From Fluviicola taffensis DSM 16823 (GTDB taxonomy: Bacteria; Bacteroidota; Bacteroidia; Flavobacteriales_D; Crocinitomicaceae): a stretch of DNA of 64,000 nucleotides. This document shows positions 50,366 through 61,300 of the stretch, piece after piece. Position 1 is the first letter of the stretch, and each line of letters begins with the position of its first letter. The notes beneath the pieces are model-generated. The model was not told the origin of the DNA. It saw only the letters and a program-made list of their open reading frames with translations, and did no database searches. The DNA is taken from assembly GCF_000194605.1 (NCBI RefSeq), contig NC_015321.1, positions 3,286,001-3,350,000 of the forward strand. Reading direction: 5' to 3'. The position numbers and the translations under genes were made by a program.

Positions 50366-51776
50366 AATACTACTACTTATCTTTGCGTTTTTGTATTGGG
50401 GAAGTTCATTTGGACAGCAAGTTCCTTTTTACAATCATTATTTGATTAATCCATTTATTTACAATCCAGCTTTTACAGGTGCTAGCGATTATGTAAACGC
50501 GAGCTTTGTTCGAAATCAACGATATTCTTCATTTGGTTCTACTGCTGTCAATAATTATCTCACAGTTGAAGGTCCAATTGCAAAGGGTAAAATGGGGTTG
50601 GGAATTGTCGTGGCACATCAAAATCAAGGGATTCAACAGCAATTAATGTCAAGTTTGAATTATAGCTACAAATTGACAATCAATGAAGCGCATTCTATCC
50701 GTTTTGGAGTTTCAGCGGGTGTTTTGGACAACCGCATAGATTACGATAAAATCAATGCTCAAGAGATTAATGATCCCTATTTAACTGGTCTTAGACCAAC
50801 CGCTCCTGTTTTTGATATGAATGTTGGTTTGGTGTATGCTTGGAAGGATTTGAAAATCGGAATTTCTGTTCCTCAGATAATCGGAGGGAAGGTGAAGTAT
50901 GCAAAAGAAAAAAGCAGGGGTTATTATCAATTGGAAAGACATTACATGATGTCTTTGGAATATGATTTTCATGTAGGTGAAAAATTCATTGTTAGACCGA
51001 ATGCTGTTTTGAGATACCTACCCAGTGTTCCATTGCAATATGATATTTCTGCAATGGCTATTTACAATAACATGATTTGGGCATCTGCAACTTATAAATC
51101 AGATTATGCAGTTCAGTTCAATGCAGGTGTTCGCTTATTTGATTTTTTGAGAGTAGGGTATAGTTATGAGTTACTAATTGGATCTTTAAAACAATATAAT
51201 ACAGGAATGAATCATGAAGTTTTCTTAGGTTTTTCATTCAAAGGGAAACGGGAAAAAGAAATCCAGATTGTAGAAAAAGAAGTAAAGGTTACGGATGATT
51301 TAGCAATTAAACAAAGAGATTCGATTCAACGATTAAAAGATGATTTAGAAAATCAATTGAAAAGAATGTTAGAGGATCAAGCTAAAAAAGATCGAATTCA
51401 AAAAGAAAAAGACTCTTTGAATGACTTAGCGAAGGTTGTTGTTCCAGTAGTGGATACTGTAAAACCTAAAAATACAGCTCCTGAGGTTATCCCAGTTGCC
51501 AAAGGATATCATTTTGTGAATTTGGATAAAAGTGAATCTCCTGATGGATTTTATGTTATTACTGGCGTTTTCTCTAATAGACAAAATGCAGATTTGATGC
51601 TATCTAAAAATTTAGCGGAATATCCAAATTCCTATTTGGTTATCAATGAATCCAATAATTATTTTTATGTGGTGATTTTATATTCATTAGATCAAGAACT
51701 CGCTTCCACCACATTTAATGACTATAAAACGAAGAAGAAACAGAAGGTTTGGATTTTAAATTATTTAAAAAACTAA
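50358..51776 (+). CDS. PorP/SprF-family T9SS protein fused to a C-terminal SPOR-like domain
   Basis: A protein of 472 residues with a signal peptide (MNKILLLIFAFLYWGSSFGQ). The PorP/SprF barrel spans about 20-305 (VPFYNHYLINPFIYNPAFTG, GKMGLGIVVAHQNQGIQQQ, LRVGYSYELLIGSLKQYNTG). A charged coiled coil (about 310-355; IKQRDSIQRLKDDLENQLKR) and a final domain (about 385-470; GFYVITGVFSNRQNADLML and NNYFYVVILYSLDQELA) resemble SPOR, which binds glycan strands stripped of peptide. Usual PorP/SprF proteins end after the barrel. The extension could tie the outer-membrane exporter to the cell wall. It overlaps the upstream adhesin by 8 bp and is 60 bp from the giant SprB-repeat gene, probably serving both. 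Confidence 0.88.
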   Translation: MNKILLLIFAFLYWGSSFGQQVPFYNHYLINPFIYNPAFTGASDYVNASFVRNQRYSSFGSTAVNNYLTVEGPIAKGKMGLGIVVAHQNQGIQQQLMSSLNYSYKLTINEAHSIRFGVSAGVLDNRIDYDKINAQEINDPYLTGLRPTAPVFDMNVGLVYAWKDLKIGISVPQIIGGKVKYAKEKSRGYYQLERHYMMSLEYDFHVGEKFIVRPNAVLRYLPSVPLQYDISAMAIYNNMIWASATYKSDYAVQFNAGVRLFDFLRVGYSYELLIGSLKQYNTGMNHEVFLGFSFKGKREKEIQIVEKEVKVTDDLAIKQRDSIQRLKDDLENQLKRMLEDQAKKDRIQKEKDSLNDLAKVVVPVVDTVKPKNTAPEVIPVAKGYHFVNLDKSESPDGFYVITGVFSNRQNADLMLSKNLAEYPNSYLVINESNNYFYVVILYSLDQELASTTFNDYKTKKKQKVWILNYLKN

Positions 51777-51836
51777 CAATTCAGGCAACCTTTAATGAAA
51801 TTTATAGTCAATACATTGAGCTACACTTTTACGATT
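51774..51836 (+). other. Leader shared with the second SprB gene, copy 1
   Basis: From TAACAATT (51774) through GGCAACC and TCAATACATTGA (51808-51819) to the ATG at 51837. It aligns with 58300-58363 before the second giant gene, including the downstream ACTACTAC codons. The PorP stop codon forms its first three bases. Confidence 0.7.
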
Positions 51837-54800
51837 ATGAGAATAACTACTACTTTGAAAGGAATTTGCAACATAGCATTGCTTTTTGTCTTTATTTTGG
51901 GCTTTTCAACGGTTTCGCTATCCCAATTTCCGGGTTGTCCGAATATTGATGCTGGACCAGATCAAACACTTCCGTGTTCTACACCGTGTACGAATTTAAC
52001 GGCCACGCCTTTTGCTACGGGTGCAACAAATACATATTCTGTTAGTGCGATTCCGCATACTCCACCAATTGCTTATAATCAAACTGGTGGAACAGCTGTT
52101 TCAGTTGGAACGGATGACGTATTTTCCCCTGCAATTAACTTACCTTTTAATTTTTGTTATTATGGAACAAACTATAATACGTGTACAGTAAGCTCTAATG
52201 GAGGGATTAAGTTTGGAACTGCATTTGCAAATGCAGGATCAGGTTTTAGTTATGTTGGAGGAGTCCCTAATGCGAGTCTTGTTTCAAGAGGTGATATATT
52301 TGGAGTAGGACATGATATTGATCCTACAGTGGCTGGATCGGTTACATGGTACTTGCTAGGAACGGCTCCTTGTCGGATTTTTGTTGTTTCTTTTAATGAT
52401 TTGGGCCATTTTCAATGCAATGCTATGAGAAGTACTCACATGATGGTTTTGTATGAAACAACGAATGTGATAGATGTTTACATTGCTAGAAAAGATGCTT
52501 GTAATACATGGCATCAAGGGTATGGAATTGTTGGTATTCAAAATCCGGCTGGAACAACAGGTATTGCGGCTCCTGGTAGAAATGGAATTCCATCATGGAC
52601 TGTACCTACCGCAACTCCAGAAGCATGGCGTTTTACTCCAACGGGAGCTCCTAACTATTCGGTTGCTTGGTTTCAAGGAGCCACTCAAATAGGTGTTGGA
52701 AATACAATTAACGTGTGTCCAACCGCCAGTACCACTTATACATCTGTCGTCACTTATAATCGATGTGATGGAACCACTGTAACAGATAATGATCAGGTTA
52801 CAGTTAATTTTTCAGGCTTAGGGCCTGCAACAGTTACTCCAACAGCAGAATCTTGTGCGAATTACAATAATGGATCGGTTGTTATTGATAATGCTCCAGG
52901 AGCAGGTCCATATACGGTCAATATTACTGGTCCTGCAACTGGCTCTGTCGTTGAGGGGAATGCAGCTGGAGCTACGGCCAATTTTACGAATTTACCTGAT
53001 GGGAATTATACTTTTACGGTAACAGGTGCAAATGGATGTACAACGACAGGTAATTTTACAATTGCTGCTGGTCCACCATGTTGTAGTGTTACCGCAGTAA
53101 ATACAAATATACTTTGTAATGGGTCTCCAACAGGAACTGCAACTGCAACACCTGTAGGTTTAGCTCCTTATACCTATTCTTGGACTGGTGGTGGTCAAAT
53201 ATCACAAACAGCTACAGGTTTAGCTGCTGGGCCGTATACTGTCACCATGACTGATAATTCTGGTTGTGTTGCTACAGCGAATGTTACTGTTACCCAGCCT
53301 ACTGTTTTAAGTGGAACGATTGCAGCTGTGAATGTTTCTTGTAATGCTGCTTGTAACGGAACAATTACGGTAACTGCTGCAGGAGGAACGCCTGGTTATC
53401 AATACAGTTTAAATGGAGGCGCTTTTCAAGCATCGAATGTGTTTACCGGTTTGTGTAATGGAACGTATGCAGTAACTATTCGAGATGCAAATAACTGTAC
53501 AGTTATTATCAATCAAAATATTACACAGCCTGCCGTTTTGAATTTAACGCAAGCATCTATTTCTCCAGCTAATTGTGGAGCAAATAGTGGCTCTGTAACG
53601 GTTACCCCTTCTGGAGGAACTGCACCTTATACCTATACCATTGATGGTGGAGCAAGTCAAGCTAGTCCTACTTTTAGTGGATTGACTCCAGGTACTCATA
53701 CAGTTGAGGTTACAGACAATCGTGGTTGTACTCGAAATTTGATTATAACAATTGTAGCTACAAATGCACCAGTTGCTTCAATATTGAGCCAAACAAACGT
53801 AAGTTGTTTTGGAGGTGTTAATGGATCTGTGATTATTGGATTAGCAGGAGGTTCTTCACCATTTACTTATTCAATTGGAGGTCCATTCCAAGCTTCTAAT
53901 ACGTTTACAAATATTACGGCTGGAACATATACAGCTACAGTAACGGATGCAAATGGTTGTAGTGGAACAGTTTCATTTACAATTACAACCCCACCACAAC
54001 TTACTTTTACATCTACAGCAACCGCTGCATCTTGTAATGGAGTATGTGATGGTCAAATTCAAGTGAATGCAACAGGTGGAACAGCACCTTATCAATATTC
54101 GTCTAACAACGGTATTACTTATGTCTTAGCGAATCCATTAACAGGTTTGTGTGCTGGAACGACTAGTGTAGTTGTAAAGGATGCAAATGGGTGTTTGACA
54201 AACTCAGACATCATCATTACACAACCAGCACCAGTTTCAGGTACTTTTGTCAACACAAACCCGATTTGTAATGGCGTATGTGATGGAACAATCACAGTTA
54301 CTCCTTCAGGAGGTACACCAACGTATCAATATTCATTGAATGGCGGAGCTTTACAAGCAGGAAATACAATTACAGGTGGTTGTGGAGGAAACAACACGAT
54401 TATGATTCAAGATAGTCATGGTTGTCAGTTTACTTCTGTTCAGGTATTAACCGATCCTCCAGGATTTGGAATTGATACAACGGTTGTTATCGAATCAAAT
54501 TGTGGATTTAACAATGGATCAATCAATGTGGTAGCAAATGGTACCAATGGACCTTTTTCTTATACAATGACAGGAGCTCCTGCTCAACCCCAACCAACAG
54601 GAGTTTATACAAATTTGTTTGCTGGAGCTTATGAAATCACAGCAGTGGATCAATTGGGTTGTTCAGAATCGGTATTCTTTGGAATCAATGATGTTGAAAT
54701 GGATGGTATTACCTTATTTCAAACCGATGCGAATTGCTTTGGAGTTGCAGATGGTACTATTGAAGTTCAGAACGTAAGTGGAGCAATTCCTATTACGTAT

Positions 54801-57800
54801 GAATTGGATAACAATCCACCGACTCAATCTTCAGGTTTCTTTCCGAATATTCCTTTTGGATCACACATTGTGACTATTTATGATGGTGGATTTTGTGTAT
54901 TCACGATTCCATTCAATGTTGCAGAACCCACAGAAATACAATTTGATACAGATTTAACGAATATCAGTTGTAATGCAGGTAGTACAGGAGAGATAGAATT
55001 TATCAATGTTTCAGGAGGAACAGGAGCTCATCAATTTAGTATTGATGGAGGAACGACTTACCAATCTAGTCCTATTTTTACAGGTTTACCCGCAGGTACT
55101 TATCCCTTAGATGTGATGGATGCGAACGGTTGTACTGTTTCAGGTTCAGTGACACTTATTCAAGCCCCAGCATTGACTATTGCATCGACTGTTTTTGACT
55201 TAACCTGTTTTGGTGATGCTTCAGGAGGAATTCAAATTGGATCCACAGGCGGAACAGGAGCTTACCAATACAGTATTCTTGGAGGTGCAGCAGGTTCTTT
55301 TTCACCGATTGAATCCTTCTTTGGCTTGTCAGCAGGAACTTATAATTTAGTGACTCAAGATGCTGCAGGTTGTCAGATCACAGGAACAGCAATAGTTAAC
55401 CAACCAGCTCAATTGACAGCAACTTACACCGCAACGAATGCAACATGTTTTGGTGTTTGTGATGGAGAGATTGCAGTGAATGCATCAGGGGGAACAGCTC
55501 CTTATTTGTATAGTCCAGATAACGGCTTGAATTACTTTGTAGCAGCGACATTAGAGAACTTATGTGCTGGAAATATTGATATTCAAGTGAAAGATGATAA
55601 CGATTGTTTTATCACAGCAGTTCAAGTAATTACCCAACCAACAATAGTTACGGTAAATGCCGTTCCAACGGATGCTACTTGTTCTTTGGCTAATGGTCAA
55701 ATAGCATTAACAGGTGGAGGCGGAACTGGAGCATACACTTACAGTATTGGAAATCCAGCAGCAGGTCCATATACAGCAACGTCAACATACACTGGATTGC
55801 TTGCAAATGTTTACAATGTCTTTGTTCATGATGCAAATAACTGTGAGGCAACAACAACGGTTTCAATAGCAAATTTCGCATCCCCAATCATTATTGGATC
55901 AGCAGTTACGAATGTATCATGTAATGCAGCATGTGATGGCGAATTACAGGTTACAGTTTCAGGCGGAACAGGAACAATTTCATACTCAATCGGTACACCT
56001 CAAGCAGCACCTTTAATTACAGGTATCTGTGCAGGAAACTACACGCTAACAATTACAGATCAAAACGGATGCACGGACACTGAACCAATTGTGGTGACAG
56101 AACCAGCAGTATTAACAGCAACAGTAACCCCAACAGCGTTAACCTGTTTCAATAACAATACAGGTGAAATTACATTCGTAGCATCAGGGGGAACAACACC
56201 TTATAGCTACAGTACGAACAATGGAGTTTCATTCTCGAGTCAGACTAACGTTCAATTCTTAAGTGCAGGAACTTACAACACGGTTGTTCGAGATGCGAAT
56301 GGTTGTTTGGTCAATACGAACATTATCGTTACAGAACCGGCACAGTTACTTGTTCAAAACATGGTTGTGAACAATGCAAGTTGTCATGGAGTCTGTGATG
56401 GAGATGCAACTGCAACGATTACAGGCGGAACAATACCTTACAGTTTTGCCTGGTCAGATGGAACAACAGGTACAGGTGCAACTGGTCTTTGTGCAGCTAC
56501 TTATGATGTTACTGTAACAGACGATAATGGCTGTTCTGCTATTGAAGTTTTCAATATTACTGAACCACCATTATTGGTGATTACAAGTACAAGTGCAACG
56601 GATGCATTGTGTAATGGAGATTGCAATGGTACAATTACTATTAATTCACCGCTTGCAACTGGATATAGTGTTAACAATGGAGCTACATTCCAACCTTCCA
56701 ATGTGTTTAATGGACTTTGTGCTAATACGTATACTATTCAAGTGCAAGATGCGGCAGGATGTACACAATCTGCTTCCATAGTTGTGGGTCAACCTCAACC
56801 GTTGGTTCAAGGATTGATTCCTGAAGATGGGTTATTAATCTGTTACGATGGATTTGGAACCTTGTCTGCAAATGCAACAGGAGGAACATCACCTTATTAT
56901 TTTGTTTGGAATACAGGAGACACCACTCAATTTTTGAATGTGAATTTGACTGCACCAGCAACATTTACTTGTACAGTATCCGATCAAAATGGATGTACAT
57001 CCAATGCTCAAAACGCAAACGTAACAGTTAGAACTCCATTTGTAGCTTCAGTTACAACACCAGTAATGGCTTGTCCTGGAGATTCAGTAACGTTTACAGC
57101 ATCTGGTACAGGTGGTTTACCTGGGTATAGTTATGAATGGTTAACTCCAACAACATTTGATACATTGGCGAATGGAACAAGTTATTCATATACTCCAAAT
57201 GGATCTGAAACAGTATTGATGGTTGCTCATGACGAATGTTATAGATACGATACAATTCCAGTGACTGTTCAAATTTATGCACTTCCAAGTGCTGAGTTTG
57301 AAGTAACGCCAGCATCTGGATGTTCTCCACTAAGAGCTGATTTTAGCTTTCCGATTGCTACAGCTGGTTCAATTACGAATGCTAACTGGACTTTTGGGGA
57401 TGGTAACACTGGAACTGGAACCACTGTTTCTCATGTGTTTACACAAGTTGGTTGTTACGATGTAACTGTAGAAATCACAACTACTGACGGATGTATTACA
57501 GATACAACGTTGTCGAATATTGTTTGTGTGGTTCCTGATCCGATTGCAAATTTCAATTGGTCACCAGTTTCACCAACTACCATTAATTCAACGATTAACT
57601 TTAATGATAACTCTGTGAATGCGGCAACTTACGCTTGGGATTTTGGCGCCTTTGGTACTTCTACGTTAGAAAACCCAATTATTAATTATGGGAATATCGA
57701 TGCAGGAAGTTATCAAGTATGTTTAACAGTAACCTCTCCTGAAGGTTGTGTGAATGATATCTGTAAACCAATTGTGTTTATCGAAGAGTTTTTGATTTTT

Positions 57801-58073
57801 GTTCCAAATACGTTTACTCCGGATGGTGATGAATTTAATAATGTATTCAAACCAGTTGTTCCGGTAGGAATGGCATTGGATGATTACACCTTTACTATTT
57901 TCAATAGATGGGGAGAAGTGTTATTCGAGTCACATGATGTGAATTTTGGATGGGATGGAACTTATCATGGTACCCAAGTAAAAGAAGGTGCTTATACTTG
58001 GACAATAGTAGCTAAAGGAGGCGGAGATAAAAAAGCGCGTAAATATGAAGGACATGTGAACATGTTGAAATAA
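51837..58073 (+). CDS. Giant SprB-repeat adhesin A with gliding-type C-terminal domain
   Basis: About 2078 residues from ATG 51837 (MRITTTLKGICNIALLFVF; an ATG at 51795 is also in frame, but alignment with the second gene favours 51837). Layout: signal peptide; N-terminal head of ~300 residues with a nidogen-like look (INLPFNFCYYGTNYNTCTVS, YETTNVIDVYIA); about 18 SprB-type repeats of ~76 residues (CNGVCDGTITVTPSGGTP.YQYS.NGG and variants); two PKD domains (WTFGDGNTGTG); and a CHU_C/gliding C-terminus (FVPNTFTPDGDEFNNVFKP, FTIFNRWGEVLFESHD, KEGAYTWTIVAKGG). It resembles the mobile gliding adhesin SprB of Flavobacterium. Nearly all repeats are duplicated in the next gene. A terminator follows at 58093-58129. 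Confidence 0.92.
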   Translation: MRITTTLKGICNIALLFVFILGFSTVSLSQFPGCPNIDAGPDQTLPCSTPCTNLTATPFATGATNTYSVSAIPHTPPIAYNQTGGTAVSVGTDDVFSPAINLPFNFCYYGTNYNTCTVSSNGGIKFGTAFANAGSGFSYVGGVPNASLVSRGDIFGVGHDIDPTVAGSVTWYLLGTAPCRIFVVSFNDLGHFQCNAMRSTHMMVLYETTNVIDVYIARKDACNTWHQGYGIVGIQNPAGTTGIAAPGRNGIPSWTVPTATPEAWRFTPTGAPNYSVAWFQGATQIGVGNTINVCPTASTTYTSVVTYNRCDGTTVTDNDQVTVNFSGLGPATVTPTAESCANYNNGSVVIDNAPGAGPYTVNITGPATGSVVEGNAAGATANFTNLPDGNYTFTVTGANGCTTTGNFTIAAGPPCCSVTAVNTNILCNGSPTGTATATPVGLAPYTYSWTGGGQISQTATGLAAGPYTVTMTDNSGCVATANVTVTQPTVLSGTIAAVNVSCNAACNGTITVTAAGGTPGYQYSLNGGAFQASNVFTGLCNGTYAVTIRDANNCTVIINQNITQPAVLNLTQASISPANCGANSGSVTVTPSGGTAPYTYTIDGGASQASPTFSGLTPGTHTVEVTDNRGCTRNLIITIVATNAPVASILSQTNVSCFGGVNGSVIIGLAGGSSPFTYSIGGPFQASNTFTNITAGTYTATVTDANGCSGTVSFTITTPPQLTFTSTATAASCNGVCDGQIQVNATGGTAPYQYSSNNGITYVLANPLTGLCAGTTSVVVKDANGCLTNSDIIITQPAPVSGTFVNTNPICNGVCDGTITVTPSGGTPTYQYSLNGGALQAGNTITGGCGGNNTIMIQDSHGCQFTSVQVLTDPPGFGIDTTVVIESNCGFNNGSINVVANGTNGPFSYTMTGAPAQPQPTGVYTNLFAGAYEITAVDQLGCSESVFFGINDVEMDGITLFQTDANCFGVADGTIEVQNVSGAIPITYELDNNPPTQSSGFFPNIPFGSHIVTIYDGGFCVFTIPFNVAEPTEIQFDTDLTNISCNAGSTGEIEFINVSGGTGAHQFSIDGGTTYQSSPIFTGLPAGTYPLDVMDANGCTVSGSVTLIQAPALTIASTVFDLTCFGDASGGIQIGSTGGTGAYQYSILGGAAGSFSPIESFFGLSAGTYNLVTQDAAGCQITGTAIVNQPAQLTATYTATNATCFGVCDGEIAVNASGGTAPYLYSPDNGLNYFVAATLENLCAGNIDIQVKDDNDCFITAVQVITQPTIVTVNAVPTDATCSLANGQIALTGGGGTGAYTYSIGNPAAGPYTATSTYTGLLANVYNVFVHDANNCEATTTVSIANFASPIIIGSAVTNVSCNAACDGELQVTVSGGTGTISYSIGTPQAAPLITGICAGNYTLTITDQNGCTDTEPIVVTEPAVLTATVTPTALTCFNNNTGEITFVASGGTTPYSYSTNNGVSFSSQTNVQFLSAGTYNTVVRDANGCLVNTNIIVTEPAQLLVQNMVVNNASCHGVCDGDATATITGGTIPYSFAWSDGTTGTGATGLCAATYDVTVTDDNGCSAIEVFNITEPPLLVITSTSATDALCNGDCNGTITINSPLATGYSVNNGATFQPSNVFNGLCANTYTIQVQDAAGCTQSASIVVGQPQPLVQGLIPEDGLLICYDGFGTLSANATGGTSPYYFVWNTGDTTQFLNVNLTAPATFTCTVSDQNGCTSNAQNANVTVRTPFVASVTTPVMACPGDSVTFTASGTGGLPGYSYEWLTPTTFDTLANGTSYSYTPNGSETVLMVAHDECYRYDTIPVTVQIYALPSAEFEVTPASGCSPLRADFSFPIATAGSITNANWTFGDGNTGTGTTVSHVFTQVGCYDVTVEITTTDGCITDTTLSNIVCVVPDPIANFNWSPVSPTTINSTINFNDNSVNAATYAWDFGAFGTSTLENPIINYGNIDAGSYQVCLTVTSPEGCVNDICKPIVFIEEFLIFVPNTFTPDGDEFNNVFKPVVPVGMALDDYTFTIFNRWGEVLFESHDVNFGWDGTYHGTQVKEGAYTWTIVAKGGGDKKARKYEGHVNMLK
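52828..57110 (+). repeat. Long near-identical direct repeat, copy 1 (SprB stalk)
   Basis: Aligns with 59721-64000 at an offset of 6893 bp at the left end and 6890 bp at the right end, a single net 3-bp in-frame difference. Over the 210 bp from 53071 I count two mismatches. The first ~240 bp of the copy are more diverged than the rest. The copy is cut by the window end, so its true length is unknown. Confidence 0.97.
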
Positions 58074-58092
58074 TCAGCTTTAAATAGTTTTG

Positions 58093-58129
58093 AAAAGGTT
58101 CTCTGTCATCTGATAGAGAACCTTTTTTT
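58093..58129 (+). terminator. Rho-independent terminator of adhesin gene A
   Basis: Stem AAAAGGTTCTCT (58093-58104) with AGAGAACCTTTT (58115-58126) around a 10-nt loop, followed by T up to 58129. It lies 19 bp after the stop codon. The second giant gene must then have its own promoter in 58130-58363. Confidence 0.92.
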
Positions 58130-58299
58130 ATTCCATAAATACCGATTGAAATTAAAAACAGGAAGGTATTTAATTGGGAAAAAAAATTGCTATTTCTAAA
58201 ATTTTGTTATTTTTGGTAAACTACGGTTCTTATAAAAATGGTTTTAATAAGTTGTTTATTTAGCAAATAGTTGATTTTAGAGGTTTTTTTCTAAAATTT

Positions 58300-58363
58300 T
58301 AACAATTAAAGGCAACCAATTGAAAAAAAAACTGTCAATATATTGAACAACAACACTATGACT
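58300..58363 (+). other. Leader shared with the first SprB gene, copy 2
   Basis: TAACAATT (58300), GGCAACC (58311-58317), the perfect palindrome TCAATATATTGA (58335-58346), then the start region. It aligns with 51774-51836. The A/T-rich stretch 58130-58299 before it shows no recognisable -7 element or other gene. Confidence 0.7.
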
Positions 58364-61300
58364 ATGAAAAGAGCTACTACTTTCAGATTAAGTTGCAATT
58401 CCTTATTGCTTCTTTTGTTCATGACAAGTTTTTCAAAAACTACATTTGCACAAATAACACTCAGCCAAACTACGGCTGCTAATTATGTAGCGAATATTTG
58501 TGGTCCTGGGATTACTTTTTCCAATGTTACTCTTACTGGAGATGCAGGGGCAATAGCTCAGTTTTTGGGTGGTAATTCAGGTGGTTTGGGAGCTTCCATG
58601 AATTCAGGTGTTGTTATGAGTACTGGCTATGTGAATGCTGCTAATGCGCTTCAAGGAGCAAATGGCGCTCAGGTGAGCAGCGATAATAATGGAGGTGCAA
58701 TTGCGGCATTGAATACAATTGCGGGTGCTGCTACAAACGATGGTATTATTCTGGAATTCGATTTTGTACCAATAACAGGTAACATTAATGTGAATTATGT
58801 ATTTGGCTCTGAAGAATACAATGAGTACGTGAATTCTGGATATAATGATGCATTTGCCTTTTTTATTAGTGGTCCTGGTATTGTGGGTACACCAAATATT
58901 GCTGTTATTGGAGCAGTACCTGTAACAATTGATAATATTAACAATGGGACTAATGCAGGCTCTTATAGAAATAATCAAGTTTTAAATAACAATAACATAA
59001 TGGATGGGTATACTGTCCAATTGACAGCTTCCAGAGCAGTGATTGCTTGCGAAACTTATCACATTCAACTAATGATTGCTGATGGGGGCGATCAAGTGTA
59101 TGATTCTTGGGTATTCATACAAGAGAATGGATTATTCGCTGTAGGTAATCCTCCTGTTTCATCGGTTACATCAAGTGGTGCAGGACCTGGTATTTTTCCA
59201 GAAGGTTGTTCGAATAACACCATGACATTTAACATACCAACCGCTCTTGCAACGCCTTATTCATTCAATGTTACTTGGACAGGTACTTCAACTTCTGGGG
59301 CAGATTATAGTGCATTGCCAACAACCATTACAATTCCTGCAGGCCAAACCTCTGTTACGATTCCAGTGAACGTTATTTTGGATGGAATTGCTGAAGGAAG
59401 TGAAACCTTAATTTGTACTTATCCCGCAACGGTATGTGCTGCAGGTGTCGCTATTGTGAATATTGTAGATGCGAATCCGCTAACTGTTACCGCAAGTCCA
59501 GATGTCAATATATGTACTACTGGATCTAGTGTGCCTTTATCAGCTACATCTACTGGTGGTACAGGAACGGTAACTTATACATGGTCGCCAGGTGGTGCAA
59601 CAGGCACTCCTGTAAATGTTTCTCCTACAGCAACAACAACTTATACAGTAACAGCTACAGACCAATGTGCAAATATTGTTACAGACCAAGTAATCGTAAC
59701 TTATTCTGCTTTGACAACTCCAACAGTTACTCCTACAGCAGAATCCTGTGCGAATTACAATAATGGATCGGTTGTTATTAATAACCCTGTAGGTTTTGGT
59801 CCATATACTGTTAGTATTTCCGGACCAACAACTGGTTCTGTAGTTGAAGCAAATACCGCTGCAGCCACAGCAAACTTTACAAACCTCCCTGATGGGAATT
59901 ACAATTATATAGTTACAGGAGCAAATGGATGTACTCTATCAGGTACTTTTTCAATTGCTGTTGGTCCACCATGTTGTAGTGTTACCGCAGTAAATACAAA
60001 TATACTTTGTAATGGGTCTCCAACAGGAACTGCAACTGCAACACCTGTAGGTTTAGCTCCTTATACCTATTCTTGGACTGGTGGTGGTCAAACATCACAA
60101 ACAGCTACAGGTTTAGCTGCTGGGCCGTATACTGTCACCATGACTGATAATTCTGGTTGTGTTGCTACTGCGAATGTTACTGTTACCCAGCCTACTGTTT
60201 TAAGTGGAACGATTGCAGCAGTGAATGTTTCTTGTAATGCTGCTTGTAACGGAACAATTACCGTGACTGCTGCAGGAGGAACGCCTGGTTATCAATATAG
60301 TTTAAATGGAGGCGCTTTTCAAGCATCAAATGCTTTTACAGGTCTTTGTAATGGAACGTATGCAGTAACTATTCGAGATGCTAACAACTGTACAGTTATT
60401 ATCAATCAAAATATTACACAGCCTGCCGTTTTGAATTTAACGCAAGCATCTATTTCTCCGGCTAACTGTGGTGGTACTGGATCTGTAACGGTTACACCTT
60501 CTGGAGGAACAGCACCTTATACCTACACCATTGATGGCGGAGCAAGTCAAGCTAGTCCTACTTTTAGTGGATTGGCTCCAGGTACTGATACAGTTGTAGT
60601 TACAGACAACCGTGGTTGTACTCGAAATTTGATTATAACAATTGTAGCTACAAGTGCTCCAGTTGCTTCGATTTTAAATCAAACAAACGTAAGTTGTTTT
60701 GGAGGTGTTAATGGATCTGTGATTATTGGATTAGCAGGAGGTTCTTCACCATTTACTTATTCAATTGGAGGTCCATTCCAAGCTTCTAATACGTTTACAA
60801 ATATTACAGCTGGAACATATACAGCTACGGTAACGGATGCAAATAGTTGTAGTGGAACGGTTTCATTTACAATTACAACCCCACCACAGCTTACTTTTAC
60901 ATCTACCGCAACCGCTGCATCTTGTAATGGAGTATGTGATGGTCAAATTCAAGTGAATGCAACAGGTGGAACAGCACCTTATCAATATTCGTCTAACAAC
61001 GGTATTACTTATGTCTTAGCGAATCCATTAACAGGTTTGTGTGCTGGAACAACTAGTGTAGTTGTAAAGGATGCAAATGGGTGTTTAACAAATTCAGACA
61101 TCATCATTACACAACCAGCACCAGTTTCAGGTACGTTTGTCAACACAAACCCGATTTGTAATGGCGTATGTGATGGAACAATCACAGTTACTCCTTCAGG
61201 AGGTACACCAACGTATCAATATTCATTGAATGGCGGAGCTTTACAAGCAGGAAATACAATTACAGGTGGTTGTGGAGGAAACAACACGATTATGATTCAA

